DNA of 64,000 bases, from the NCBI GenBank assembly GCA_023404345.1, contig JAEYCB010000066.1, forward strand, positions 1 through 64,000, written 5' to 3'. This document shows, piece by piece, positions 8,353 to 17,283 of this stretch. The translations under genes were made by a program, and so were the position numbers. Under the pieces are notes generated by a model. It worked only from the letters and a program-made list of their open reading frames with translations. It had not been told where the DNA came from and ran no database searches. Source of the DNA: Bacillota bacterium (GTDB taxonomy: Bacteria > Bacillota > Clostridia > Christensenellales > Aristaeellaceae). How positions within the stretch are numbered: the stretch's first letter is position 1; each line of letters opens with the position of its first letter.

Positions 8353-9839
8353 GAGGTACCCTCCATGTACGGCTCCAGGCCGCTTTCCACAAAGTGCCGG
8401 TACAGCGAGTCCTCAAACAGGGTCAGAGAGGTATTCTTGGTTACGGTAAGCACCGCACGATCCTGAAAACTGCATAATGAGCAACAGGCACGGTTACGGA
8501 TAGGCGCGCCAAGCACAAAATCAAATTTGTCGATATGAGCAGCCATATCCTGCGGCACGCAAATTGCCCCCAGATTGGAAAACGTGGTGGTAAATACCGT
8601 ATCACTCAGGGTTCCGTAAATCAGGTAAGCAATGGGACGTTTGATGATCAGTGGCACAAAGCGGAGCCAGCGCACCAACCTGCGAGACAATTCAAGCGTT
8701 TCATCCAACGGTTCTTTGGCAGAACCCGCCTTTACCTGCTCGGCTATGAGCGGAAGAATGCTGTCCAGCGAGTTGATGCTTTCGGGCGGAAGGTTGATGG
8801 AGCAATACAGTGAGAAATTGCGAAGCGTCTGGCTATGGTAGAAGCGGCGCATATTCACCGGTAACTGAATTTGAATCTTGCGCCGGCCAGCACGCCCGGG
8901 ACAAGCATCACGGCATGCCAGCATCAGATAGCCCAGCATCAGGGTGGTAACGGTCACGCCTTTTTCATGCGCCCGGTCCAGCAGCGCGCGGGTGGAAAAG
9001 TTGAAGTGCAGCACGCGATTAGGCTGCTCATAGGCGGGCATGCCGCGCAACTGTAGTGCGGGCTTGCCTGCGAAGCCGTGCGCGCCCCGCGCCTGGCCAC
9101 CCAGTACAAAGTCATCCCGCCATTCGTAAGGGTCAGGCGCTTGATCCAGCTTTAGTGTCTCCGGTCCGTCGGAAGCCGCTTCTCCCAGAAGGCGCAGGTA
9201 GGTTTTGACCAACGTGCGCAAAAATATGCTTCCACCCGTGCCATCTGTCAGGATGTGAAAAAACTCTACGCTTACGCGGCTTTTCCAGTATACCACGCGC
9301 AGCGCCGGAGAGGATACCTGCCCCAGCTTCATAACGGAGCAGGGCAGCTTGCTTTCCTGTCGCACGGCGAAGCGGCGCATGGCGCTGTCGATATAATGCC
9401 AGAAAAAGCCGCATTTCACGGTGGTGGCAAAGTAGGGAAAACGGCAAATGGTATAGCTTAACGCCATTTGCATGATAGCAGGTTCTACCGGCTTGTTCAG
9501 GTAGCAGGACAGGCGAAACACCATCATCCGTTTGAGCCCCATGCTCATGGGATAGATTTTGGCGGCATGGTCCAGCGGGTACCAGTCTGTCCGCTCCGAG
9601 AGGTAAAAGCTGCCCAGCTGGCCCGGATCAAGCCGGCTGAGCGCCTTTTCCAGAGGCAAACCCTCTCGAGTAAGCACCGACAGCGCCGCCAGATGGTCCC
9701 TCAGCATCATACCGGCATGACGGCGGCTGATACCTCCCAGCCGGGAGTGCACATCCATCAGCCAGTTTCGCACGAGAGGCTGCTGGGCCGGAGAATAGCA
9801 CTTGCGTATTTGCTTTTCCAAATCCTTTGGCATTTTCAA
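8349..9839 (-). CDS. Condensation-fold acyltransferase (alcohol acetyltransferase-like)
   Basis: 496 residues starting at a TTG (9839) with GGAGG 9 bases before it. The sequence resembles the chloramphenicol-acetyltransferase/condensation superfamily: FFHILTDGTGG at about residues 197-207 gives the HxxxDG active-site motif, shared by non-ribosomal condensation domains, PapA-type enzymes and alcohol acetyltransferases. Such enzymes move acyl groups from CoA or carrier proteins to hydroxyl or amine acceptors; the substrate cannot be named. No membrane helix is obvious. It sits between a transglutaminase-type membrane protein and the DUF6320-like protein, an unusual extension of a MoxR-DUF58 operon. 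Confidence 0.65.
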   Translation of the reverse strand: MKMPKDLEKQIRKCYSPAQQPLVRNWLMDVHSRLGGISRRHAGMMLRDHLAALSVLTREGLPLEKALSRLDPGQLGSFYLSERTDWYPLDHAAKIYPMSMGLKRMMVFRLSCYLNKPVEPAIMQMALSYTICRFPYFATTVKCGFFWHYIDSAMRRFAVRQESKLPCSVMKLGQVSSPALRVVYWKSRVSVEFFHILTDGTGGSIFLRTLVKTYLRLLGEAASDGPETLKLDQAPDPYEWRDDFVLGGQARGAHGFAGKPALQLRGMPAYEQPNRVLHFNFSTRALLDRAHEKGVTVTTLMLGYLMLACRDACPGRAGRRKIQIQLPVNMRRFYHSQTLRNFSLYCSINLPPESINSLDSILPLIAEQVKAGSAKEPLDETLELSRRLVRWLRFVPLIIKRPIAYLIYGTLSDTVFTTTFSNLGAICVPQDMAAHIDKFDFVLGAPIRNRACCSLCSFQDRAVLTVTKNTSLTLFEDSLYRHFVESGLEPYMEGTS

Positions 9840-9860
9840 GGCATTCCGCCTCCGTTTCGG

Positions 9861-12425
9861 TCATTTCCGATCAGACCGCCGGCGTCTGGGTGCGCTGGTT
9901 TCGCGGAGTCCCTCTTGACGTGATGGCACAGCAGGTGAGCGCGCCGGCACATCAGGTTGCGGCGGGGCCTTTGGCTCTGCAGGGGTCTGCGGGCGCGACA
10001 CGGATTTGTGCGGTTTCTCCGCTGAGGGAGGCGCGGGATTGCGCGCTGGAGCATTGGGCTGCTTGTTTTTTTTCTTTGACTGCCCTTTTTTCGATTTGAT
10101 CTTGCGGCCTTTTTGCCCTTTCTTTTGTGCTACGGCAGAGGCGTAATCATATTGTGGCTTGGGCTCCTCGTGCATCAGAGGCGTATCCAGGCTGGTATAA
10201 CCGTTTTTCCCAAAGGCGACAGTGAGCATAAAGCGCAGCTTGCGCACAGGGCTTTGCGGTTTGTAAAGCCGGGTAAAGATGTCCTTGGCACGGGCGGTTT
10301 CCGCGGGGCCGGGCTCCACACGGCTGTAATGACTCATGGCCATGATGCGCCACAGCGGCAGCACCTGCACAGGCAGGGCCTTTTGCCGGTCCAGCCGGCG
10401 AGCGAAGAGCAACGGCGTTTCGCCCGGAGCGGGCTTGTATTTCATCAGGCGCAGCAAGATATAAACAGCGCTGCCATAGACGAAGATTTTGTCCGTGTCG
10501 CTGGCCGTCTTGGCGGCCATGTGGGCAGGCATGCGCAGGTGAATGCGCACGATCAGTGCAGCCAGTGCGGCAGCGATCAGCACAAGCCACCACGGGAAGG
10601 GCGGCTGGTCCTGCGGAGGCGGGGGCACATCCGGGTCCTGTTCGGGCTGCGGGTCGGGGCTGGGCGTGGGCTCCTCCTGCTCATTTTGTTCGGGCGGCTG
10701 CGGGCTGGGCGTGGGCGAGGGGCTGGGCTCCGGCGGCTGCTCATTCTGCTGGTTGTCATTGCCCATTTCCTGCTGCTGGGGCGTGGCGTCAAAGGGTACC
10801 CAGCCAAAACCTTCAAAGTAGACTTCGGTCCAGGCGTGGGCATCCTTGCCGGTTACGTAGGCGAAGCCATCCGCGCCAGGCTGCGCCACAAAGCCCTCCA
10901 CATAACGAGCGGGCAAGCCTGCCATGCGGCACAGCACTGTCATGGCCGAGGCGAAGTAGGTGCAGTACCCTTCTTTGCCGACATAGAGGAAGTAGGTGAC
11001 AAAATCCTGCGAGTCGGGAGGCACATCGGGCGTGAGGGTATAGCGGTAGTAGCGCTGCAGATGGCGCATGATGGCGCACGCTTTTTCGTAGGGCGTGGCG
11101 GAGGAGGCTGTCATGTTGTTGACATCGGCCAGCATGCGTTCGGCATCAGAGGTGCCGGTCAGATGCTCCGGCAACTGAAGATAGCTGTTGCAGATGTCCT
11201 GATAATAGGGGTCATCCCCCTTGGGTGCCGCGGCGATCAGCGCACCAAGCTGCGTATTTCCACCTTCCAGGATGGGGGCAAAGGTGGTATACCGGTCCCC
11301 GCGCTGCAGATCGCGCGTGGTAAAAAGCTCGCTGCTGTCATTAAAATAGGCGACTAGGTTGCTTTGCGATGAAAACTGACGCAGAAACAGAGGGGTAAAC
11401 AGCGTGCTGGTGGCGGTGTTTTGCATCTGGATGCTCACAGCATGCCGATCCAGCAACGTGCTTGCGCTGCGGACCACATCGGAGGGCATGTTTTCCAGAA
11501 ACACGCTTTCCCGCAGGCTTTGCCAGCGCGGACTGACATACAGGCAGCGCCGGGCGGAGGCGGTGCTGCGCCAGGTCAGGCCGGTGTATTCGTCCTTGGA
11601 GATAGCACGTAGCAGCGTGCGTGAATCAGTCTTAACCGTCATTACCGGGGAGTCGGCAGGTTCGGCGGGGCCGCCCAGGCGGGCATTGCCCTGGGGATAG
11701 TAGCCATAAGCGCCCAGGGTGAACACGTTGCGCGGATCGGTGAAAAACAGATAGTCCGAAATGGTCTGGCGAAGCTCCATGGCCTTATCGTACAAAGGCT
11801 GTATCACCGTCTGCCCGGAGGGCAGCAACAGCATGGCAAGCGCCACCACCGCCGCAGCCAGAGGCAATACTTCAAACAGATTGGTTTTTTCATGAGAGGT
11901 CTGCGAAACCAGGAGCAGCAGTGCTACCAGGGCGGGCGCGGCATACCACAGGTGCTCCGCCTGGCACAGGCTCCACATGCCAAACAGCATCAGCACCACT
12001 AGAATGGTGGCCGGAAGAAAGCCGACGTTGCGCGAGGAAAACAGGTAACTGACACCCGCGACTCCCACGCCCAGCGTAAGACCCAGCTGTTTGGCAAACA
12101 GCGGCGCAGCCACCGTAACACCGTTCAAATACAGAGATATGGCCTTGAACGCCTCTATGGCCCAGCCAATCAGTCCCATTTGGGGCAGGACCAGTTGCAG
12201 CGCCAACAGGGCACCGCCGGTAATGCCCAGGATCAGCCTGCCCCGCGGGAGAGTTCCCAGCACCGTACACAGCACCGTTACTGCCACCGCTGAGCCAATA
12301 GCCAGCGCCAGGGCGCTCTCCGCCTCAAAGGTGAACATCAGGGGAAGCAGCAACCCCATGGTCAGCAGCAGGCTGACTAGAAAACGCGATAGGCGTTCAT
12401 TGGACAAGAACGCAGGCTTGCGCAC
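9861..12425 (-). CDS. Membrane-anchored transglutaminase-like protein (TgpA type)
   Basis: 854 residues from a GTG at 12425 behind AAAGGAGGGG. Layout: about seven N-terminal membrane helices (15-225), an extracytoplasmic papain-fold transglutaminase core with Cys488 in EGYCTYFASAM, His530 in DAHAWTE and Asp546 in FDATPQ, a Pro/Glu/Gln-rich linker (about 555-610), one more membrane helix (about 613-635), and a DUF4129-like cytoplasmic tail ending in a Lys/Pro/Ala-rich segment. These proteins are thought to remodel surface proteins or peptides and nearly always accompany MoxR and DUF58 genes. The catalytic triad is complete. The natural substrate is unknown. Confidence 0.85.
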   Translation of the reverse strand: MRKPAFLSNERLSRFLVSLLLTMGLLLPLMFTFEAESALALAIGSAVAVTVLCTVLGTLPRGRLILGITGGALLALQLVLPQMGLIGWAIEAFKAISLYLNGVTVAAPLFAKQLGLTLGVGVAGVSYLFSSRNVGFLPATILVVLMLFGMWSLCQAEHLWYAAPALVALLLLVSQTSHEKTNLFEVLPLAAAVVALAMLLLPSGQTVIQPLYDKAMELRQTISDYLFFTDPRNVFTLGAYGYYPQGNARLGGPAEPADSPVMTVKTDSRTLLRAISKDEYTGLTWRSTASARRCLYVSPRWQSLRESVFLENMPSDVVRSASTLLDRHAVSIQMQNTATSTLFTPLFLRQFSSQSNLVAYFNDSSELFTTRDLQRGDRYTTFAPILEGGNTQLGALIAAAPKGDDPYYQDICNSYLQLPEHLTGTSDAERMLADVNNMTASSATPYEKACAIMRHLQRYYRYTLTPDVPPDSQDFVTYFLYVGKEGYCTYFASAMTVLCRMAGLPARYVEGFVAQPGADGFAYVTGKDAHAWTEVYFEGFGWVPFDATPQQQEMGNDNQQNEQPPEPSPSPTPSPQPPEQNEQEEPTPSPDPQPEQDPDVPPPPQDQPPFPWWLVLIAAALAALIVRIHLRMPAHMAAKTASDTDKIFVYGSAVYILLRLMKYKPAPGETPLLFARRLDRQKALPVQVLPLWRIMAMSHYSRVEPGPAETARAKDIFTRLYKPQSPVRKLRFMLTVAFGKNGYTSLDTPLMHEEPKPQYDYASAVAQKKGQKGRKIKSKKGQSKKKNKQPNAPARNPAPPSAEKPHKSVSRPQTPAEPKAPPQPDVPARSPAVPSRQEGLRETSAPRRRRSDRK

Positions 12426-12464
12426 AGGCTTCCCCTCCTTTCCATAGCGGCTGATGCAGAGCGG

Positions 12465-13625
12465 TTATGCGCCCTGCGGCGTTACATAGTTGACCTCCAC
12501 CCCTGCGTGCTGCAATTTAGCCACCAGCGGCAGTGTTTCCGGATTTTCCGCGACAAAGGTGACCAGGTAGAGCCGCACGTTTGGCCCCATGCGCTTCATG
12601 CGCACGATCATATCCACCACAGCAGAGGTCAGACGAGTGGTGATAATCACCACCGCGCCGGTTTTGCGCAGCTCTGCAAGCTGCATCATCAATACACGCT
12701 CGAAGCGTTCGGTTTCGTTGAAAGTGCAGCGCGCCAGCTCATCCAGCAGCACCGGCAGCCCCATCCGGCTGGAATATTCCATGGGCCGGTCGCCCACCAG
12801 GGGCATGCGCACGGGGTTGTCCTGGCGGATCTGACAGGCTACTACACTGGCGGCAGTTTCCAACAGCGCGTCCTTCAAAAAGGCGCTCTGGTCATCGGGC
12901 ATACCCTCGGCAAGCTGCGGGGGCGAGGTATCCAGCATCACCAGGGCATCGGGCAGGGCAGGCTCTTCAAACTGCTTGACGAACAATTCGCGCTTGCGGG
13001 CGCTCATCTTCCAGTGGATGCGCTTGAGCGGGTCGCCCTGCTGATAGGTGCGGAAGTCGTTGGGGCTGGAAGGGTCCTCCATGGCGCGGCGCATGGTTTC
13101 CACGCCCATGTCGCCCGCCGCGAAGGTCAGCGGCTCCACATCAAAGGGAACCGGTAGCACCAGCAGCTCCTGACCGGCCATGTCGGGCTTGTGCTCGCGT
13201 TTGAAAAAGCCGAATACGTCGCTGACCTCGTAGCTTTCCACGCCGGGGAACATTGCGCCCACGTGGTCTGCCGCGAATTTGTGCACCACGCGCTGCCGCC
13301 GCCGGCCCAGCTTGGTCAGGTGGATGGTGCCCGCGGGGGTGTTGCTGGTGGCGCGCATATGCAGTGCCACCGGCGCGATGGGCAGGGGGCTGCGGTGGCT
13401 GACGGAGATTTCCATGCTGACCACCTCGCCGCGGTTGACCTTCGCGCCGCTGAGGGCATTTTCCACCTTCACGCTCTTTTCGGCCATGCGTACGCTGGCC
13501 AGGGAGAATACCCATGCCAGCGCAATGATCGCCGCGATGAGCAGGTACATGCGGTTGCCCATCGACAGCGCGCACAGCAGAAAAAAGCCGAAACATGTGG
13601 CCAAGGTCGCGTTGGCCTTCTTCAC
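12465..13625 (-). CDS. DUF58 domain protein with a von Willebrand A-like fold
   Basis: 386 residues from a GTG at 13625 with AAAGGAG upstream. Two N-terminal membrane helices (about 5-45) are followed by a beta-rich domain and the DUF58 signature, a segment SPNDFRTYQQGD followed by RIHWKMSARKRELFVKQFE at about residues 195-225. A vWA-like segment begins at ALVMLDTSPP. DUF58 proteins are the usual partner of MoxR AAA+ ATPases and are believed to be remodelled by them. The gene lies 43 bases past the moxR-like stop and 39 bases before the transglutaminase start, so one transcript is likely. Confidence 0.85.
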   Translation of the reverse strand: MKKANATLATCFGFFLLCALSMGNRMYLLIAAIIALAWVFSLASVRMAEKSVKVENALSGAKVNRGEVVSMEISVSHRSPLPIAPVALHMRATSNTPAGTIHLTKLGRRRQRVVHKFAADHVGAMFPGVESYEVSDVFGFFKREHKPDMAGQELLVLPVPFDVEPLTFAAGDMGVETMRRAMEDPSSPNDFRTYQQGDPLKRIHWKMSARKRELFVKQFEEPALPDALVMLDTSPPQLAEGMPDDQSAFLKDALLETAASVVACQIRQDNPVRMPLVGDRPMEYSSRMGLPVLLDELARCTFNETERFERVLMMQLAELRKTGAVVIITTRLTSAVVDMIVRMKRMGPNVRLYLVTFVAENPETLPLVAKLQHAGVEVNYVTPQGA

Positions 13626-13668
13626 CGGCAGGGACTCCTTTCGTGTGAAATGGGCTGCGCCGGGCTGG

Positions 13669-14616
13669 TCAGCTCAGGCGCAGGGGAACAGGCACATTTT
13701 CAACCACGGCAATGAGAATGCGCTCGGCACTGATGCCCTTCATCTTGGCTTCGGGGTTGGGGGTAATGCGGTGGGCCAAAACCGGCAGCACCATGCGCTG
13801 TACGTCCTCAGGCAAGATATAGTCGCGCTCGTTGAGCAGCGCACACGCCTGTGCACCGCGGATGAGGGCGATGGCGCCGCGCGTGGACACGCCCAACTGC
13901 AGGCTGGGATGCGTGCGGGTCATGGCGGCAATATTGGCTACGTAGTGACGTACCTCCTTGGAGCAGTACACCGTGCCCACCATGTCCTGCATGGCGATCA
14001 CGTCGCGCGCTGAGCACACAGCGGTCAGGCTGGCCTGGGGCTTTACCGTGCCGGAGAAGCGCTCCAGTACCGCCATTTCCTCTTCCAGCGTGGGATAGCC
14101 CATCGACACGCGCAGGAAAAAGCGGTCCATCTGCGCTTCGGGCAGGGGATAGGTACCCACAAATTCGCCTGGGTTCTGCGTGGCCAGCACCATGAAGGGC
14201 TTGGGCAGGGGATGGGTCACGCCATCCACAGTCACCTGATATTCCTCCATGACCTCCAGCAGCGCCGACTGCGTCTTGGGCGAGGTACGGTTGATCTCGT
14301 CCGCCAGAGCAATCTGGCACATGATGGCACCGGGATGAAACTCCATTTCACCGGTCTTGAAATTGACCATGGTAAAGCCGGTTACATCACTGGGCACCAC
14401 GTCGGGCGTGAACTGGATGCGGTTGAAGGAGCAATCCAGCGATTTCGCCAGGGCGCTGGCCAAGGTCGTCTTGCCGGTGCCGGGCACGTCCTCGATCAGC
14501 ACGTGTCCCTTGCACAGCATGGCGATGAGCAGAAGCTCGATCACCTCGTCTTTGCCGACGATGACCTTGCCGATATTTTGTTTCAATGCCGTAATGACCT
14601 GGCGCGGATTGAGCAT
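13669..14616 (-). CDS. MoxR-family AAA+ ATPase
   Basis: 315 residues. I choose the ATG at 14616 because AAGGGGGA precedes it; an in-frame ATG lies 78 bases upstream. Walker A is DVPGTGKTTLA with Lys49, Walker B is ALADEINR, followed by SPKTQSALLEVMEE, the hallmark of the MoxR branch, and sensor 1 lies in VLATQNPGE. MoxR proteins act as chaperone-like motors for metal insertion or complex assembly, working on DUF58/vWA partners such as the next gene. It is the first gene of a five-gene minus-strand operon with a clear promoter at 14700-14728. Confidence 0.9.
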   Translation of the reverse strand: MLNPRQVITALKQNIGKVIVGKDEVIELLLIAMLCKGHVLIEDVPGTGKTTLASALAKSLDCSFNRIQFTPDVVPSDVTGFTMVNFKTGEMEFHPGAIMCQIALADEINRTSPKTQSALLEVMEEYQVTVDGVTHPLPKPFMVLATQNPGEFVGTYPLPEAQMDRFFLRVSMGYPTLEEEMAVLERFSGTVKPQASLTAVCSARDVIAMQDMVGTVYCSKEVRHYVANIAAMTRTHPSLQLGVSTRGAIALIRGAQACALLNERDYILPEDVQRMVLPVLAHRITPNPEAKMKGISAERILIAVVENVPVPLRLS

Positions 14617-14699
14617 ACCACCGCTTCCCCCTTGTATGTGGATCAGGATGCGCCCAACAGGGCGCAAAACCGTGTGCGCATGATAGGCACACACGGTTT

Positions 14700-14728
14700 A
14701 TTATAACGGACGGGCCATGCTTTTACAA
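14700..14728 (-). promoter_or_regulatory. Sigma-A promoter of the MoxR operon
   Basis: Minus strand: TTGTAA (14723-14728), 17 bases, TATAAT (14700-14705), about 80 bases before the start codon. Confidence 0.75.
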
Positions 14729-14761
14729 GTATGTGACAAATGTTTTACGAATTTTCCCGAC

Positions 14762-14785
14762 AAAGAAAAGGCGTGAACCCTTTTC
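14762..14785 (-). terminator. Possible terminator of the capA-like gene
   Basis: Minus strand GAAAAGG, loop GTTCACG, CCTTTTC followed by TTTG. The stem is short and AT-rich, so it may be weak. Confidence 0.4.
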
Positions 14786-14804
14786 GTGTCTGGGTATGTG
14801 CCGC

Positions 14805-15911
14805 TTATACACCACCGATGGGAAAAACCTCCGTTGCCGCGCCCTGTCCGTCTTTGAAGGCGGGTGGAGCCACGCCGGTGGAATCGGCCATCTTGTCTAG
14901 TACGCGCTGCGCGTCCTCGCCTGCGAGGAGTACCGGCTGATAATTGTTGTAGCTTGTTTCTCCGCTGACGCTGATAGGATGAAACACCAGCTGCACGGTG
15001 ATGGGCGTGCCGGCCTGATAGGAGAAAACAGCCTGCAAAAGCAGCGCGTCGTAGTCGCGGGGGTCCCGGTTGCCGCCGAATACGGCATTGCCCAGGCTGT
15101 AGACCACAGGCACGCCGTCCATCAGCTCATAGCCCTGTACCACGTGGGGGTGATGACCCACGATCAGGTCTGCGCCCATGTCCACGGCATGGGCCGCCAC
15201 GGTTTTCTGCTGGGAAGTGGGCTCGCGCTCATATTCGGTGCCTGCGTGCATGCTGTGTACGATCAGCTGGCAGCCTACCGCGCGCAGGGCCTCCATCTGT
15301 GTGCGCAGGTTTTTCTGTGCGCCGGTAGACAGGCTGAACGCCGACCCGGTAAAGCCGATCATCACACCATCATGCGCCCATACGGCCACATGGTCCGAAT
15401 CGAAATAGGCCACACCCGCGGCTTCCAGCGCGGTTTTTGTATCGGCATAACCCTCCGCGCCATAGTCCTTGGTGTGGTTGTTGCTCAATCCCGCCAGCTC
15501 CACTCCGCCCAAGGGCAGGATTGTTGCAAAATCCGCCGGTCCCTTGAAGTTGAAGGCCTTTTTCACCCGGTCCAGCTTGCGGTCGCTGAGAACACCTTCC
15601 AGATTCACCACGGTGATGTCGTCGCCGTCCAGCAGGGATTTAAGATTTTGGAAGGGATACTCGTATCCCTCGCGCAGTGCGGTCTGCACAAAGCCGCCGC
15701 GGCTGTTGGCCACCTTGCTTTCTCCGCCAAGCGTGCAGTCGCCCAGAAAACTCAGCGTCACTTCACCCGTGAAGCTGCTCACCTGCATGGCCGCATCCAG
15801 CAATGCCTCGGGTGGATTATCAGGCTCAAACACATACCACTCCGCGCGGGCTGCACCCAGTGCCAGGGCGGCGCAGGCTGCCAGGCAGGCGGCAACATAT
15901 CGAATCCGCAT
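14805..15911 (-). CDS. CapA family protein (poly-gamma-glutamate synthesis protein-like)
   Basis: 368 residues with a signal peptide (1-23, cleavage after AARA, no lipobox). The exported part has the CapA/metallophosphatase pattern: SFLGDCTLGG (about 53-62), NLEGVLSD, GLSNNHTKDYG and GHHPHVVQG at about residue 248. CapA proteins belong to the calcineurin-like fold and take part in poly-gamma-glutamate capsule formation in Bacillus, but most clostridial homologues have no known capsule partner, and no capB/capC is present here. Transcribed alone from a perfect TTGACA/TATAAT promoter that diverges from the serine hydrolase promoter. Confidence 0.8.
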   Translation of the reverse strand: MRIRYVAACLAACAALALGAARAEWYVFEPDNPPEALLDAAMQVSSFTGEVTLSFLGDCTLGGESKVANSRGGFVQTALREGYEYPFQNLKSLLDGDDITVVNLEGVLSDRKLDRVKKAFNFKGPADFATILPLGGVELAGLSNNHTKDYGAEGYADTKTALEAAGVAYFDSDHVAVWAHDGVMIGFTGSAFSLSTGAQKNLRTQMEALRAVGCQLIVHSMHAGTEYEREPTSQQKTVAAHAVDMGADLIVGHHPHVVQGYELMDGVPVVYSLGNAVFGGNRDPRDYDALLLQAVFSYQAGTPITVQLVFHPISVSGETSYNNYQPVLLAGEDAQRVLDKMADSTGVAPPAFKDGQGAATEVFPIGGV

Positions 15912-15952
15912 GGCGTCCTCCTTTGCTGTTGCATAATGGTGGAAACTTCTTC

Positions 15953-15982
15953 ATTATATCCGGGTGGGAAGGTTGCTGTCAA
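15953..15982 (-). promoter_or_regulatory. Consensus sigma-A promoter of the capA-like gene
   Basis: Minus strand: TTGACA (15977-15982), 18 bases, TATAAT (15953-15958), both hexamers perfect. The -35 is 2 bases from the -35 of the divergent promoter. Confidence 0.85.
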
Positions 15983-15984
15983 AC

Positions 15985-16013
15985 TTGCCTGTCTGGCGCG
16001 CTCAGGCTATAAT
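15985..16013 (+). promoter_or_regulatory. Sigma-A promoter of the serine hydrolase gene
   Basis: TTGCCT (15985-15990), 17 bases, TATAAT (16008-16013), 33 bases before the TTG start. Confidence 0.75.
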
Positions 16014-16046
16014 AAAGCATCGGAACTTCATCAGGGGGTGTGCGCC

Positions 16047-17234
16047 TTGTACAAACGGATGGGGTGCCTGTTGCTGCTGTTGTGCCTTGTACTGCCGGGT
16101 GCGGGCGCAGAGGCGGAGGACGCCGTGGAGGAGCAGCTGGCCCGTATGTTTGAGAAATACAGCACGCTGGGCGCTTCCGTGGCCGTTTTTCAAAACGGGC
16201 GTGTGACTTATACCTATACCTACGGACAAATCCGCCCTGGCGGGCCGAAGGTGACGGTCGATACGGTGTTTCAGGTGGGCAGCATCTCCAAAATGGTGGC
16301 CTGCATCGGCCTTTTGCAGCTGATGGACGAACAGGGCATATCTCTGGACGACGAGCTGGGCGATGTGCTGGGCTACGAGGTGCGCAACCCTTATTACCCG
16401 GAAGTACCCGTTACCCTGCGCCAGCTGATGACCCACACTGCCTCCCTGCAGGATTCAGCCGATTATGACCGAGCGCTGGAAGGCGAAGGGCTGCCGCTGG
16501 AAAGCCTGTTTACGGAAGAGAAGAGACATGTGTTTTTGCAGTACCGTCCAGGGGCACAGCGGCTTTATTCCAACTTTGGCGGAGGACTGATTGGCTCGTT
16601 GATTGAGGCGTTGTCCGGTCGGACGCTGGATGATTATATGATGGAAAATGTATTTGAGCCGCTGGGAATAACGGCGGCGTATCAGGCGGCGCGTCTGGCG
16701 TTGGATGTGCCATTGGCTGATCTGTACTTTATGCCTCACCGACGGTTGGCCAAGCGCGTAAGGGAGGACTCCCCTGCGCTCCGTGATTACTGCTTCACCG
16801 CAGGCAAGCTGATGATTTCCGCGCCGGACCTGTGCAAAATCCTGATCGCCCTGTGCGATGGGGGCGTGTGCGGAGATGCGCGCATTTTGAAGGAAAGCCA
16901 GACGCAGGAGATGCTCACACCGCAGAATTACACCGGCAGCGTAACCTGTGAAAGCGGAAATGGACTGTTTATAAACATTATAGTCGATGACGAGGTGGAG
17001 GGACGCACCCTTTATGGCCATGGCGGAAAGGCCAATGGCATGCTCTGTGCTGCCTACTTTGACCCGTTGGACCGCACCGGAGTGGTCATGCTGACCAATG
17101 GATGTCAAAACAAAAGCATGTATAACGGTGTGGGCATGCTGGGCCGCAACATTTTAACGCTGTGCTATGATCTGGTGATCGGCCCTGATCACCAGGTGGA
17201 AAATCCCTTTGAGGTACAGGAACACGCCGCATAA
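16047..17234 (+). CDS. Exported serine hydrolase of the beta-lactamase / class C PBP family
   Basis: 395 residues from a TTG at 16047 with AGGGGGTG 6 bases before it; an ATG at 16059 is too far from that site. A signal peptide spans about 1-22 (AGAEAED). Catalytic motifs are Ser79-Ile-Ser-Lys82 (SxxK), Tyr174-Ser-Asn176 (YxN) and His325-Gly-Gly in place of KTG, as in esterase and DD-peptidase members of the class C family. It probably hydrolyses a peptide or ester at the cell surface; true beta-lactamase activity is unlikely. The stop codon overlaps the sigma-G-like promoter of the downstream ger operon. Confidence 0.85.
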   Translation: MYKRMGCLLLLLCLVLPGAGAEAEDAVEEQLARMFEKYSTLGASVAVFQNGRVTYTYTYGQIRPGGPKVTVDTVFQVGSISKMVACIGLLQLMDEQGISLDDELGDVLGYEVRNPYYPEVPVTLRQLMTHTASLQDSADYDRALEGEGLPLESLFTEEKRHVFLQYRPGAQRLYSNFGGGLIGSLIEALSGRTLDDYMMENVFEPLGITAAYQAARLALDVPLADLYFMPHRRLAKRVREDSPALRDYCFTAGKLMISAPDLCKILIALCDGGVCGDARILKESQTQEMLTPQNYTGSVTCESGNGLFINIIVDDEVEGRTLYGHGGKANGMLCAAYFDPLDRTGVVMLTNGCQNKSMYNGVGMLGRNILTLCYDLVIGPDHQVENPFEVQEHAA

Positions 17235-17258
17235 AACGAGGGTTTTTCATCCATACTA
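17229..17258 (+). promoter_or_regulatory. Sigma-G-type promoter of the ger operon
   Basis: GCATA (17229-17233), 18 bases, CATACTA (17252-17258). This matches the sigma-G pattern GHATR-N18-CATWMTA closely and stands 25 bases before the gerA-type start codon, as expected for forespore expression of a germinant receptor. Confidence 0.7.
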
Positions 17259-17283
17259 CCGCCATCCCCCGATGGAGGTCAGT

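Noticed and set aside
14979..16046. In-frame N-terminal extension of the serine hydrolase
   Set aside because: It runs through the capA-like gene and both promoters; the signal peptide and a ribosome site place the start at 16047.
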